A stretch of 64,000 nt of DNA from Mesorhizobium sp. (GTDB lineage Bacteria; Pseudomonadota; Alphaproteobacteria; Rhizobiales; Rhizobiaceae), in contig SAQE01000023.1 in the NCBI GenBank assembly GCA_004020545.1, positions 20,885-84,884 on the forward strand, given 5' to 3'. Shown here in pieces: positions 35,436 to 44,503 of this stretch (its first letter is position 1; each line of letters begins with the position of its first letter). The notes below the pieces were generated by a model. It saw only the letters and a program-made list of their open reading frames with translations, did no database searches and was not told the origin of the DNA. Both the position numbers and the translations under genes were made by a program.

Positions 35436-36189
35436 GTATCCAGTCGGTCGCGACGGCGAGGTCATCGATAACCGCAGTGGGAGCGGGATCGAATCGTGTT
35501 TCGTCGTTTGGGCGATACTTGCCCGTCCGCACCAGCAGCGCCGCTCCAAGTCCGGCGCTGAGCGCGCCGGCGACGTCGCTTTCGGCATCATCGCCGACCA
35601 TGACCGCATCGGCGGCCCGGCAGTTCAACTCGGCGAGCGCCGCATGGAAAAAATCCGGGGACGGCTTGCCCAGCACGACAGGGCTTCGACCGCTGGCGAA
35701 TTCGAGGGCCGCCACGAAGGCGCCGGCGTCGAGGCTGAGCTCGCCGTCGGCATCCTTGAAGGTTCGGTTGGTGGCAAGCGCCAGAAAATCAGCACCGGCA
35801 ACCAACTCGCGGAACGCTCGGTTGAGGCTCGCATAGTTGAAGGCCTCGCCGGCATCGCCGACGACGACAGCGCAGCCATTGCTGCCCTCCAGGCCGGAAA
35901 ACTCGGCTTCGAGCTTGGGATGGACGAGCAAATGCGGCCGGCGGTCATGCCCGCGCAGCCATTCCACCGCGGCGCGCGCCGGCGTCAGCAATTCTTCATC
36001 CGCAAGCTCGACGCCCAGAGCGGCAAGCTGCGCGATGATTCTGTGGCGCGGCGAACGTGTCGTGTTGCTGACGAAGCGGAGTGGCAGTCCGGCCGCACGC
36101 AAACGCTCGACCGCGGCTACAGCGCCCGGTATCGGGGTGTCGCCGTCATAGACGACACCCGCAAGGTCGAGCAGCACCGCGCGTATCAT
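35416..36189 (-). CDS. HAD-superfamily phosphatase (class IIA, LHPP/NagD-like)
   Basis: A 257-aa protein. Motif I appears as VLLDLAGVVYDGD (DxAG instead of the usual DxDG), motif II as VSNTTRSP, and motifs III/IV as GKPSPDFF and MVGDDAESDVAGA. The second motif-I Asp is therefore replaced by Ala, as in LHPP-type relatives. It probably dephosphorylates a small molecule or phospho-amino acid; the substrate is unknown. It overlaps the convergent regulator gene tail-to-tail. Confidence 0.85.
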   Translation of the reverse strand: MIRAVLLDLAGVVYDGDTPIPGAVAAVERLRAAGLPLRFVSNTTRSPRHRIIAQLAALGVELADEELLTPARAAVEWLRGHDRRPHLLVHPKLEAEFSGLEGSNGCAVVVGDAGEAFNYASLNRAFRELVAGADFLALATNRTFKDADGELSLDAGAFVAALEFASGRSPVVLGKPSPDFFHAALAELNCRAADAVMVGDDAESDVAGALSAGLGAALLVRTGKYRPNDETRFDPAPTAVIDDLAVATDWILSRAAA

Positions 36190-36279
36190 CGGCGCAGGAT
36201 GGAGAAACAGTCTCCGTTCGTCAAACCAGTGAAAATCGGGCCACGGAAAACAGACCCATGGAAAATCGGGCCGCGGAGA

Positions 36280-36483
36280 TCAGGCGGCGTCGCGGCCTTC
36301 GCGAACAATGCGCGAGCGCATGCTCTTGGCCAGCGCCGTTTCGAGCCGCGCGGCGACCGCGCGATCCCATTCATTTGTCTTGCGGGCGCCATCCTTCGGA
36401 TGCGGCAGCGCCATCAGCCGATCGATGATCGATCCAGCCTCGCCCGGAGAGAGCAGGGCGTCGATTTCGCGTTCGTGCTGCAT
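36280..36483 (-). CDS. Small conserved-looking protein of unknown function
   Basis: A 67-aa soluble, charged, helical protein (QHEREIDALLSPGEAGSIID, AVAARLETALAKSMRSRIV). I chose the ATG at 36483 because AAGGAGG lies 8 bases upstream; an open frame continues 39 codons further without support. Bases are used as in neighbouring genes. No family recognised. Confidence 0.55.
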   Translation of the reverse strand: MQHEREIDALLSPGEAGSIIDRLMALPHPKDGARKTNEWDRAVAARLETALAKSMRSRIVREGRDAA

Positions 36484-36674
36484 ACGTTTCGCCTCCTTCT
36501 TTCCTTCCCGCCGCATGTCCACAATATAGGAGATCCGTGACGGCTGTTTGAAGGCAAGAGCGGGGCGATTGAGGGGCAGCGCGGGGCAAAACCTTGTCAT
36601 CAGTTTCAGCCCCGCGAAAAGCTGTTTTATCTTAGAGTCCGCTTGAACGATCGGCTGTGTAAGGGCGAGCGCCC

Positions 36675-38000
36675 TTACACGTAGCGGTTGACGATGTTCT
36701 CCAGCAGCTCCTGCCGGCCGGAGCGCGGCTGCGGCTCGATCTTCTTCTTCACCACGCGCTCGGCGATCTCCTCCAGCGTGCGCTTGCCGGAAAGCATCGC
36801 CTTGCCCTCGGCCGTGTTCCAGCCGGCATAGCGTTCGGCGAGCGGGCCGGACAGCGCCTTGTCCTCGATCATTTTCGCGGCCGCCTTGAGGCCGCGCGCG
36901 CAGGCGTCCATGCCGCCGATATGGCCGATCAGCAGGTCTTCGGGGTCGAGCGATTGGCGCCGAAGCTTGGCGTCGAAATTGGTGCCGCCGGTCTTGAAGC
37001 CGCCGCCCAGCAGGACCTGGTAATAGGCCAAAGCCATTTCCGGCACGTTGTTGGGGAACTGGTCGGTGTCCCAGCCCGACTGGTAGTCGTTGCGGTTCAT
37101 GTCGATCGAGCCGAAGATGCCGAGCGCGTTGGCCAAACCCAGTTCGTGCTCGAAGGAATGGCCGGCGAGGATGGCGTGGCCCTGCTCGATGTTGAGCTTG
37201 ACCTCCTTCTCCAGCCCGAAGCGCTTAAGGAAGCCGTAGACGGTAGCGACATCGTAGTCGTACTGGTGCTTGGTCGGCTCCTGCGGCTTCGGCTCGATCA
37301 GAATCGTACCCTTGAAGCCTATTTTGTGCTTGTAGTCGACGACGAGGTTGAGGAAGCGGCCGGCCTGCTCCTGCTCGCGCGCAAGGTCGGTATTGAGCAG
37401 CGTCTCATAGCCTTCGCGCCCGCCCCACAGCACATAGTTCTCGCCCTTCAGCTTCTTGGTCACATCGATGCACTTCTTCACCGTCGCCGCCGCATAGGCG
37501 AACACGTCCGGATCGGGATTGGTGGCCGCGCCCGACATGAAGCGGCGATGCGAGAAGAGGTTCGCCGTGCCCCAGAGCAGCTTGACGCCGGTCTGTTTCA
37601 TCTTGGCCGAAAAATAATCGGCGATCTCGTCAAGGCGCGCGGCGCTCTCGGAGAAATCCTTGCCCTCGGGGCGGACGTCGGCGTCGTGGAAGCAGAAATA
37701 GGGGGCGCCGAGTAGCGAGAACATCTCGAAGGCCACGTCGGCCTTGAGCTTCGCCAGGTCCATCGTGTCGACGCCGCCGGGCTTGGCGAACCAGGGGCGG
37801 TCGAAGGTCTGGCCGCCGAACGGGTCGCCGCCCTGCCAGGCGAAGGAATGCCAGTAGGCGACGGCGAAGCGCAGATGGTCTTCCAGCCGCTTGCCGGCCA
37901 CGACCTCGTCCGGGTTGTAGAACCGGTAGGCCAGCGGATTGGTCGAATCCGGCCCCTCATATTTGATCTTCTTGATGTCGCCGAAAAATACGCTGCTCAT
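36675..38000 (-). CDS. xylA: Xylose isomerase
   Basis: A 441-aa class II enzyme converting D-xylose to D-xylulose. It opens with [20 protein letters not shown]; the catalytic-His segment is [12 protein letters not shown], and the metal-binding residues are in [19 protein letters not shown] and [19 protein letters not shown], with [20 protein letters not shown] near the end. All are intact and the length is normal. A TTTCG-N5-CGAAA site lies 60 bp upstream and recurs before xylB. Confidence 0.96.
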   Translation of the reverse strand: MSSVFFGDIKKIKYEGPDSTNPLAYRFYNPDEVVAGKRLEDHLRFAVAYWHSFAWQGGDPFGGQTFDRPWFAKPGGVDTMDLAKLKADVAFEMFSLLGAPYFCFHDADVRPEGKDFSESAARLDEIADYFSAKMKQTGVKLLWGTANLFSHRRFMSGAATNPDPDVFAYAAATVKKCIDVTKKLKGENYVLWGGREGYETLLNTDLAREQEQAGRFLNLVVDYKHKIGFKGTILIEPKPQEPTKHQYDYDVATVYGFLKRFGLEKEVKLNIEQGHAILAGHSFEHELGLANALGIFGSIDMNRNDYQSGWDTDQFPNNVPEMALAYYQVLLGGGFKTGGTNFDAKLRRQSLDPEDLLIGHIGGMDACARGLKAAAKMIEDKALSGPLAERYAGWNTAEGKAMLSGKRTLEEIAERVVKKKIEPQPRSGRQELLENIVNRYV

Positions 38001-38059
38001 GGGTCCTTCCTCTCCAAGGTGCTTCGGCCCGATTACCTCAGGCGTAATTGGTTTCGCTC

Positions 38060-38074
38060 TTTCGCCAGGCGAAA
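38060..38074. promoter_or_regulatory. Probable xyl operator upstream of xylA
   Basis: TTTCG-CCAGG-CGAAA, a 5+5 palindrome with a 5-bp spacer, in the gap between divergent xylA and the NTF2-like gene. The same arms and spacing occur at 40090-40104 before xylB. The regulator is not encoded in the window. Confidence 0.6.
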
Positions 38075-38112
38075 AGGGTCATGTCGAAACGATCCAACGA
38101 AGGATAAAGACA

Positions 38113-38475
38113 ATGACCGACCTCAACACGATCGCCCGCAACTACATCATCGCCTGGAACGAGAGCGATGCGGCGCGCCGCAAGGCCCTGCTCGAGGCTG
38201 CCTTCACCAAGGATGTCAGCTATCGCGACCCGGTCATGCAGGGCGACGGCCATGACGGTATCGCTGCGCTGATCGACGGCGTGCAGCAGCGCTTCGCCGG
38301 GTTCCGCTTCTCGCTGAAGGGTGAGCCCGACGGCTTCGCCGACCGCATCCGCTTCTCGTGGAATCTGGGACCTGAGGGCGCAGAGTCCGTCATCGAAGGC
38401 ACCGACATCGGCGTTATCGAGAACGGCCGCCTGAAGAGCGTCACCGGCTTCCTCGACAAGGTGCCGGCGCAGTGA
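38113..38475 (+). CDS. NTF2-like (SnoaL-type) small protein
   Basis: A 120-aa alpha+beta barrel protein (ARNYIIAWNESDAARRKALLEAAF, DVSYRDPVMQGDGHDGIAALIDGV, GVIENGRLKSVTGFLDKVP). SnoaL/NTF2-fold proteins include isomerases, cyclases and non-enzymatic binders; no catalytic assignment is possible. It is divergent from xylA and may share the TTTCG-N5-CGAAA operator. Confidence 0.75.
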   Translation: MTDLNTIARNYIIAWNESDAARRKALLEAAFTKDVSYRDPVMQGDGHDGIAALIDGVQQRFAGFRFSLKGEPDGFADRIRFSWNLGPEGAESVIEGTDIGVIENGRLKSVTGFLDKVPAQ

Positions 38476-38520
38476 GGCCAACTTGGGGAGGGGGATGCGA
38501 GGCACGGCGCCGAAGCTGCT

Positions 38521-38567
38521 GATCTCCCCCTCAGAGGGGGAGATGCCCGGCAGGGCAGAGGGGGGTG
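38521..38567. repeat. Solo arm of the 156-bp repeat family
   Basis: A single arm-like unit (ATCTCCCCCTC...GAGGGGGAGAT palindrome followed by GCCCGGCAGGGCAGAGGGGGGT) without a partner arm. It lies between the convergent NTF2-like and xylB genes, where its internal hairpin may also act as a transcription barrier. Confidence 0.75.
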
Positions 38568-38609
38568 CCTCGCGCCCGCTCATGCGACTACAGGGTACCT
38601 GGCGCCCGC

Positions 38610-40064
38610 TCACGCGGTTACCGCCCTGATCGCCGGATAAAGCGCGCGGTAGCGCTGATAGGCATCCGCGAAGGCGCCGCCGAGGCCGGCATCCGGTTCG
38701 ATCGTGGCGTCGGTCGCCGGCGCGGTGCAGACGGCAAGCGGATCGGCACTAGTCGCGGCGATCAGGCCGAGGCGCGCCGCGCCGAAGGCGGCGCCGAAAT
38801 CGCCGTCGGCCGGAATGTCGACCGGCAGCTGAAGCGCGGTGGCGATCGCCTTCAGCCAGTAGCGCGAACGCGAGCCGCCGCCGATCGCGGTCACTCGGCT
38901 AAGCGTCGTGCCGGCCGTCTTCAGCGCTTCGAGACTGTCGCGGAAGGCGAAGGCGACGCCTTCGAGCACGGCCTGCGTCAGCACCGCGCGGCTCGATTGA
39001 TGCGCCAGCCCGGTGAACGACCCGCGGATGGCGGAATCGTTGTGCGGCGTGCGCTCACCCGAGAGATAAGGCAGGAAGGTGACGCCCGTCGGCGCCTTGA
39101 GTGTGTCGCCGAGCTCGCCGGTCAGGTCGCCGGCGCCTTTGCCGGTGATCTCCGACAGCCAGTTGAGCGAATCGGTGGCCGACAGAATGACGCCCATCTG
39201 GTGCCAGGTGGCGGGCAGCGCATGGCAGAACGTGTGCACCGCGCTTTCCGGATTGGGCAGATAGGACGCATTGGCGGCGAACAGCACCCCCGACGTGCCG
39301 AGCGACACGAAGGCGTGGCCGGCGCCGACCGTGCCCATGCCGCAGGCCGAAGCCGCATTGTCGCCGGCGCCGCCGGCAACCGGAATGCCGTCCGCGACAC
39401 CCCATTTCGCCGCGAGCTCGGTGCGCAAGCCGCCGGCCTTCGCCGTGCCTTCGACCAGCGACGGCATATGCTTCTCGTCGAGCGATGTCGCTGCCAGCAG
39501 CTCGGGCGACCAGCGGCGCTTGCCGACATCGAGCCAGGAGGTGCCGGCCGAATCCGACATTTCCGAAATATGCTCGCCGGTCAGCCAGAGGCGCAGATAG
39601 TCTTTTGGCAACAGCACCTTGGCCACCTTGGCGAAGATTGCCGGCTCGTTGTTCTTCACCCAGCTGAGCTTTGGCGCCGTGAAGCCCGGAAACACGATGT
39701 TGCCGGTGAGCCTGCGGAAGCGCGGGTCGGCGTCGAGCGCGGCCGCCTCGACATGGCTGCGCGTGTCGTTCCACAGGATGCAGGGGCGCAGCACCTTGTC
39801 CGAGGCATCGAGCAGGGTGGCGCCATGCATCTGGCCGGAAAGGCCGATGCCCCTGGCCGCCGCAAGTTCCTTCGGATGGGAAGCCTTGAGCTCGGCAATC
39901 GCCGTCTCGCAGGCCTCGATCCAGTGCGCCGGATCCTGCTCGGACCAGCCGGGATGCGGGCGCGAGACCTCGAGCGAGCCATGGCCGGAGGCGATGACAT
40001 TCTGGCGATCATCGATCAGCAGCGCCTTGACGCCCGATGTGCCCAGGTCGAGGCCGAGATACAT
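38610..40064 (-). CDS. xylB: Xylulokinase
   Basis: A 484-aa FGGY kinase phosphorylating D-xylulose. It begins LGLDLGTSGVKALLID, with GWSEQDPAHWIEACETAI, SGQMHGATLLD, ILWNDTRSH, and the second FGGY signature near ITAIGGGSRSRYWLKAIAT. Complete. Leftward, separated from xylA by the NTF2-like gene and a repeat, so it has its own promoter. A TTTCG-N5-CGAAA palindrome lies 22 bp upstream. Confidence 0.96.
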   Translation of the reverse strand: MYLGLDLGTSGVKALLIDDRQNVIASGHGSLEVSRPHPGWSEQDPAHWIEACETAIAELKASHPKELAAARGIGLSGQMHGATLLDASDKVLRPCILWNDTRSHVEAAALDADPRFRRLTGNIVFPGFTAPKLSWVKNNEPAIFAKVAKVLLPKDYLRLWLTGEHISEMSDSAGTSWLDVGKRRWSPELLAATSLDEKHMPSLVEGTAKAGGLRTELAAKWGVADGIPVAGGAGDNAASACGMGTVGAGHAFVSLGTSGVLFAANASYLPNPESAVHTFCHALPATWHQMGVILSATDSLNWLSEITGKGAGDLTGELGDTLKAPTGVTFLPYLSGERTPHNDSAIRGSFTGLAHQSSRAVLTQAVLEGVAFAFRDSLEALKTAGTTLSRVTAIGGGSRSRYWLKAIATALQLPVDIPADGDFGAAFGAARLGLIAATSADPLAVCTAPATDATIEPDAGLGGAFADAYQRYRALYPAIRAVTA

Positions 40065-40085
40065 AATGTCCTCCCACTGCCATTA

Positions 40086-40108
40086 ATTTTTTCGGAACTC
40101 GAAAAAAT
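40086..40108. promoter_or_regulatory. Probable xyl operator upstream of xylB
   Basis: ATTTTTTCG-GAACT-CGAAAAAAT, perfect 9-bp arms with a 5-bp spacer. The core TTTCG-N5-CGAAA equals the site upstream of xylA. The proximity to the xylB start suits repression. Confidence 0.65.
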
Positions 40109-40146
40109 CTGGCTTGGCCAGTTCTTATGACAAGATCCGCCTCGGG

Positions 40147-41472
40147 TCAATTCTCTGACAAATCGGCCGCGCGTCGCGAGAACAGCGCCGACAGCGGGCT
40201 GTCCGGCCGTGCCAGCTGGCGCTCGGCGGTCAACGCCCGCGCCAGTGCGCGATCACCGGCGTGAAGCGCGGCCTCGATCAGCGTCAGGTCGATCACGTCG
40301 CGCTGCGCGTGGCTGCCGCCGAAGCGATGGGCAATCGAGCGGATCGGCCGGATCAGGCGCACCGCTTCGTCATAGCTGCCCGCGCCGAATGCCTTGATGG
40401 CCATGGTCAGGGGATGGCCGACGTCACGCGTGAAAGCGGCATTGTCGTCATTGCCATGCATCGCGTCGCGCTGCGCTTCGATCAAGGTCTGCGCCGGTCC
40501 CTCCAGCCCGGCGCCGACAAAGGCCATCATCGCATGCGCGTCGTTGAAGGCGTAATTGCCGGCGGCGGCCTTAGGCGCCCAGTTCGCGGCGAGCACCGCC
40601 CAGCGGTCGCCGACGTCGACGCCACCGAGATTGAGACGCCACAGGATCGCCGAGGCATCGACCATGTTGAGCGCCAATGTCGAGCGGTCGCCGTAGATCG
40701 GCCCGTCATAGAGCCGCAGCACCTCGTCGATCTCGCCGAGGTCGTAGTGAAACAGCGCCAGATGCCACCAATTGTGGATCTTGAGGAAGCTGTCCTTCGT
40801 CCAAGCCTCCGGGTTGGCGCGCATCCAGGCGATGCCGTCCTTTTGCCGGCTCTGCATTTCCATGACATGCGCCACCGCGTGCTGCGCCCAGCCGTCGCGC
40901 GGCTCGATCTCGACCGCCTGCCGGCCGAAGCTCTCGGCACGGGCATAGTCGCCCATCTCCTCCAGGCCAAAGGCCTGCATGCCGAGAATGGCGTGATAGC
41001 CCGGCATGCCCCTTTGCCAGGCCGGCAGCGCCCGGCCGATGCGGTCGCGCAGCATGCGGGCATTGCCGGTGAAGAAATCGATCTGGTGTCCGACCTGCAG
41101 CGCCAGCGCGTCAAGCGGGTTGTCGATCGCGATGTCCTCCACGATGCGGGCGGCCTCGTGCCAGCGTCCGCCGGCAAGATGGCCGAGAGCTGCGACATGC
41201 GCCTGCTCGCGCGTGGTGGCGACAAGCGGCAGCGCCGCTTCGTGGCAGGTTCGCGCGACAGCCGTTGCCTCCCGTTCGGTGGCGAGCCCGAACAGATAGC
41301 CCTTGAACACATGCGCCATGACGAAGCCGGGGTCGTCGGCGATCGCGCGGTCGATTGCAGCGACCGGATCGCCGATGAAGCACTGCAGCTCACGGATGGC
41401 TCTGGCGTAGGACGGAAACCCGGCTTCGGTCGCGCCTGAATAGGTCAGGCCGAATGCGTCCTTCAGCGCCAT
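40147..41472 (-). CDS. TPR-repeat protein of the TTC38 family
   Basis: A 441-aa cytoplasmic alpha-solenoid with no signal peptide. Features of the TTC38-like group: FGLTYSGATEAGFPSYARAI at the start, GMQAFGLEEMGDYARAE and EPRDGWAQHAVAHVMEM helices, and the WWHLALFHYDLGEIDEVL motif. The function of bacterial members is unknown to me. It stands 82 bp upstream-side of xylB's promoter on the same strand, with no clear operon partner. Confidence 0.82.
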   Translation of the reverse strand: MALKDAFGLTYSGATEAGFPSYARAIRELQCFIGDPVAAIDRAIADDPGFVMAHVFKGYLFGLATEREATAVARTCHEAALPLVATTREQAHVAALGHLAGGRWHEAARIVEDIAIDNPLDALALQVGHQIDFFTGNARMLRDRIGRALPAWQRGMPGYHAILGMQAFGLEEMGDYARAESFGRQAVEIEPRDGWAQHAVAHVMEMQSRQKDGIAWMRANPEAWTKDSFLKIHNWWHLALFHYDLGEIDEVLRLYDGPIYGDRSTLALNMVDASAILWRLNLGGVDVGDRWAVLAANWAPKAAAGNYAFNDAHAMMAFVGAGLEGPAQTLIEAQRDAMHGNDDNAAFTRDVGHPLTMAIKAFGAGSYDEAVRLIRPIRSIAHRFGGSHAQRDVIDLTLIEAALHAGDRALARALTAERQLARPDSPLSALFSRRAADLSEN

Positions 41473-41588
41473 GCCATGTCCTCGCTGATCGCGACTTTAC
41501 TGTTCGGACTGTGATCCTAGAGCATCGCCAACCAACCCGCCAACCGTGGACGACACGACTTCGTAGCTACCGCGCTATGCGCACGGCC

Positions 41589-42212
41589 TCAATTCCCCGA
41601 GCGCATCGCCACCGTGGCGATGCCGGCGCCGACCAGCAACGTTCCGCCGGTGCGGTTGAAGATGCCGATAGCCTTCGGGTTGCGCACGATCGCGCGGGCC
41701 CTGGATGCCACCAGCGCATAGCCGAAGGCGTTGGTGAAGGCGAGCGCCAGGAAAGTCGTCTCGAAGATCAGCATCTGCGTCCAGAAATCGGCGTGGCGGT
41801 CGAGGAACTGCGGCAGGAAGGCGACGAAGAAGGTGATGCTCTTCGGGTTGAGCGCGGTGACCAGCCAGGCATGCGCCATCATCCTTGCCGCCGACACCAC
41901 ATCGGTGCGCGGTTCGGCCTTGAGGGCGCCGCCGGCGCGGAACAGTTTGATGCCGAGATAGATCAGATAGCCGGCGCCGATCACCTTGAGCATCGTGAAC
42001 ACGGTGGCCGAGGCGGCGAGCAGCGCGCCGATGCCCAGCATCGACAGCGTCATTGCGGTGAAGTCGCCGAGCGCGACGCCGACCGCCATCGGCAACGCGG
42101 TGCGCCAGCCCTGGCCAAGCGCATAGGAGACGACCAGGAGGATCGTCGGGCCCGGGATGACGAGAAGAATGGTGGAGGCGGCGGCGAACGCAGCCCAGTT
42201 TTCGAAGGACAT
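41589..42212 (-). CDS. LysE/RhtB family amino-acid exporter
   Basis: A 207-aa membrane protein with about six hydrophobic segments and the family motif VIPGPTILLVVSYALGQG. SALNPKSITFFVAFLPQF-type sequence (here TALNPKS) marks the second conserved region. AAGGAG precedes the ATG at 42212. It probably exports an amino acid or homoserine-lactone-like solute; the substrate is unknown. Confidence 0.9.
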   Translation of the reverse strand: MSFENWAAFAAASTILLVIPGPTILLVVSYALGQGWRTALPMAVGVALGDFTAMTLSMLGIGALLAASATVFTMLKVIGAGYLIYLGIKLFRAGGALKAEPRTDVVSAARMMAHAWLVTALNPKSITFFVAFLPQFLDRHADFWTQMLIFETTFLALAFTNAFGYALVASRARAIVRNPKAIGIFNRTGGTLLVGAGIATVAMRSGN

Positions 42213-42442
42213 TTCCTTACTCCTTGAGCGCAAAGAACAGGATAAATCCCGGGGTCGTCGCGATTGTAAAGAGGGCGTGCTGAGAATCTTCAGCACCTGT
42301 CTGGTGTCTTTCCTGCAACCGGGTAACGGGCCGTTAGGGTTAAGCCCGGCTCCAGCCTCTTCATCCTTTTTCAACCATGACCGATGAAAATGCCCCCATC
42401 CGGCCGGACCGTGCTTCCCGCCGACAGCGTAGGGTTTGGTGT

Positions 42443-43213
42443 ATGCGCGAGTTGCCGCAAAGTCTGACGCCGCCTTCGAACGGCGACACAATCGAAACCG
42501 AAATTCAGCTTTCCCGCCGCGCCATGCTTTCCGGCGCAGGGGCCCTGGCGCTGCTCGGCATCGCCGGATGTAGCACCACCGACACGCTCGACCTGCCACA
42601 ATTGCAGATCGACGACACCACGACCGGCTCGGTGCATCCTATGCGTCCGGCGATCAGCGTCGACAAGAACATCACCGGCCCGGACGTGATGTATGCTTCC
42701 CTCGCCGACGGCGGCTTCCAGGTGCCTGCCGTGCCCTGGCAGAAGGTCAAGCCGGAGTTCCGCCGCCAGATCGTCGTCGACAAGACCGGCGAGGCGCCCG
42801 GCACCATCGTCGTACATCTGCAGGAGCGCATGCTCTATCTGGTCCAGCCGGGCGGCGACGCCATCCGCTACGGTGTCGGCATCGGCAAGGACGGCTTCCG
42901 CTGGTCGGGCCGCGCCAATATCCAGTACGGCCGCGAATGGCCGGTCTGGACGCCGCCGCCGGAAATGATCCAGCGCAAGCCGGAGCTGGTGAAATGGCAG
43001 GGCGGCCAGCCCGGCGGCCTCACCAACCCGCTGGGAGCGCGGGCGCTCTACATCTACCAGAACGGCAAGGATACCGGATACCGCATCCACGGCTCGCCGG
43101 AATGGTGGAGCATCGGCCAGGCAATGTCGTCGGGGTGCGTGCGGCTGATCAACCAGGACATCATCGACCTCTACAGCCGCGTGTCGAAGAAGAACCCGGT
43201 CGTCGTCGTCTGA
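42443..43213 (+). CDS. L,D-transpeptidase (YkuD/ErfK family), probable lipoprotein
   Basis: A 256-aa cell-wall cross-linking enzyme. The N-terminus has twin Arg (LSRRAMLSGAGALALL) and a lipobox LGIAGC, suggesting a Tat-exported lipoprotein. The YkuD domain shows TIVVHLQERMLYLVQPGG and the catalytic HGSPEWWSIGQAMSSGCVRL motif (His and Cys intact). An in-frame ATG at 42377 is possible but has no ribosome site; AGGG lies before 42443. A hairpin follows the stop. It stands alone. Confidence 0.88.
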   Translation: MRELPQSLTPPSNGDTIETEIQLSRRAMLSGAGALALLGIAGCSTTDTLDLPQLQIDDTTTGSVHPMRPAISVDKNITGPDVMYASLADGGFQVPAVPWQKVKPEFRRQIVVDKTGEAPGTIVVHLQERMLYLVQPGGDAIRYGVGIGKDGFRWSGRANIQYGREWPVWTPPPEMIQRKPELVKWQGGQPGGLTNPLGARALYIYQNGKDTGYRIHGSPEWWSIGQAMSSGCVRLINQDIIDLYSRVSKKNPVVVV

Positions 43214-43223
43214 TCTTTTGGGG

Positions 43224-43246
43224 GGCGGCCCGTGCGGCCGCCACTT
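43224..43246 (+). terminator. Probable intrinsic terminator
   Basis: A GGCGGCC/GGCCGCC stem with a 5-nt loop, followed by ACTTTT, begins 10 bp past the L,D-transpeptidase stop. The T-run is short, so efficiency is uncertain. Confidence 0.55.
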
Positions 43247-43336
43247 TTCGGGATCATGCTCCCGTTTCTTTCGTTGCGCGATGCTGCAAGACAGGCGAAG
43301 GTGCCCTGAAAACTTTCGCCTCGGGAGAGAAAAAGC

Positions 43337-44503
43337 ATGGCCGGAACTTTCGTCATCGCGCAGGGCGGCGGCCCGACCGCCGTCATCAACCAGACGGTCG
43401 TCGGCGCCACGCTGGAAATCCGCAAGCGGCATCCCGGCGCCAAGGTCCTGGGCTCGATCCATGGCGTGCGCGGCATCCGCGACGGCAACTATGTCGATCT
43501 CTCCGCCATCCCCGAAGACCGGCTGCGGCTGATCGCCGGCACGCCGAGCGCGGCGCTGGGTTCGACCCGCGACAAGCCTGACGCCGCCTATTGCGAGGTG
43601 ATCCTCAACGGCCTGAAGAAGGCCGGCGCCGACGCCTTCATCTATATCGGCGGCAACGACACGTCGGGCACGCAGCAGATCCTGACCGATGCCGCGGGCG
43701 GCACGATGGCCTTCGTGCACGCGCCGAAAACCATCGACAACGACCTCGAGGAGAACGACCACACGCCGGGCTTCATCTCGGCGGCCGAGTTCGTCGCCGG
43801 CGCCTTCCTCTCCGTCGATCTGGATTTCCGCGCGCTGCCCGGCATCTATGTCGGCATCGTCATGGGCCGGCATGCCGGCTTCCTCACCGCCGCCGCGGCG
43901 GCCTGGCAGCTCGACCCCGACAGCGGCCCGCATCTCGTCTATGTGCCGGAGCGCGCCTTCTCGGCCGAACGCTTCATCGACGATGTCCGCAGGACGCTCG
44001 ACCGCCACAAGCGCTGCATCGTCGCCGTCTCGGAAGGCGTCAGCACCGCCGACGGCAAGGCGCTGGTAGAAAGCCTGGTGCCGCCGGAAAAGCTCGAGCG
44101 CGACCAGCACGGCAACGTCAAATTGTCGGGCAGCGATCTGCCGGCGGCGCTCGAAAGGGCCTTGGCCGAGGGCCTGCCGGGCAAGCGGGCGCGGGTCGAC
44201 GCTCTGGGCTACATGCCGCGCGGCTATGTCGGCGCGATCAGCGCCGTCGACGCGCAAGAAGCCTTCGATGCCGGCGCCTTCGCGGTTGCGGTCGCTGAAG
44301 AAGGCGGCGGCTCGGTGGCGCTGCAATATGACGGCGCAAAGACAGTGCTGAAGAAGGTGCCGCTGAAGGCGGTCGCCGGCAAGACGCGCCACATGCCGGA
44401 CGATTTCATGAAACCGGACGTCAACCAGCTTTCGGAGGCCGGCATGGCCTATCTGAAGCGGCTGGTGCCGGAAAAATACAAGGTCGGAAAGCCTTTCGTC
44501 TGA
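43337..44503 (+). CDS. pfp: Pyrophosphate-dependent 6-phosphofructokinase type
   Basis: A 388-aa PFK-fold enzyme. The loop IGGNDTSGTQQI carries Asp at the position that decides PPi over ATP use, but the preceding Asp of the usual GGDD is Asn. APKTIDNDL has the Lys typical of PPi enzymes. The substrate loop is GIVMGRHAGFLT and FVHAPKTIDND follows. It should phosphorylate fructose-6-P with PPi, reversibly; rhizobia often lack ATP-PFK. The stop overlaps the next start as TGATG. Confidence 0.88.
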   Translation: MAGTFVIAQGGGPTAVINQTVVGATLEIRKRHPGAKVLGSIHGVRGIRDGNYVDLSAIPEDRLRLIAGTPSAALGSTRDKPDAAYCEVILNGLKKAGADAFIYIGGNDTSGTQQILTDAAGGTMAFVHAPKTIDNDLEENDHTPGFISAAEFVAGAFLSVDLDFRALPGIYVGIVMGRHAGFLTAAAAAWQLDPDSGPHLVYVPERAFSAERFIDDVRRTLDRHKRCIVAVSEGVSTADGKALVESLVPPEKLERDQHGNVKLSGSDLPAALERALAEGLPGKRARVDALGYMPRGYVGAISAVDAQEAFDAGAFAVAVAEEGGGSVALQYDGAKTVLKKVPLKAVAGKTRHMPDDFMKPDVNQLSEAGMAYLKRLVPEKYKVGKPFV

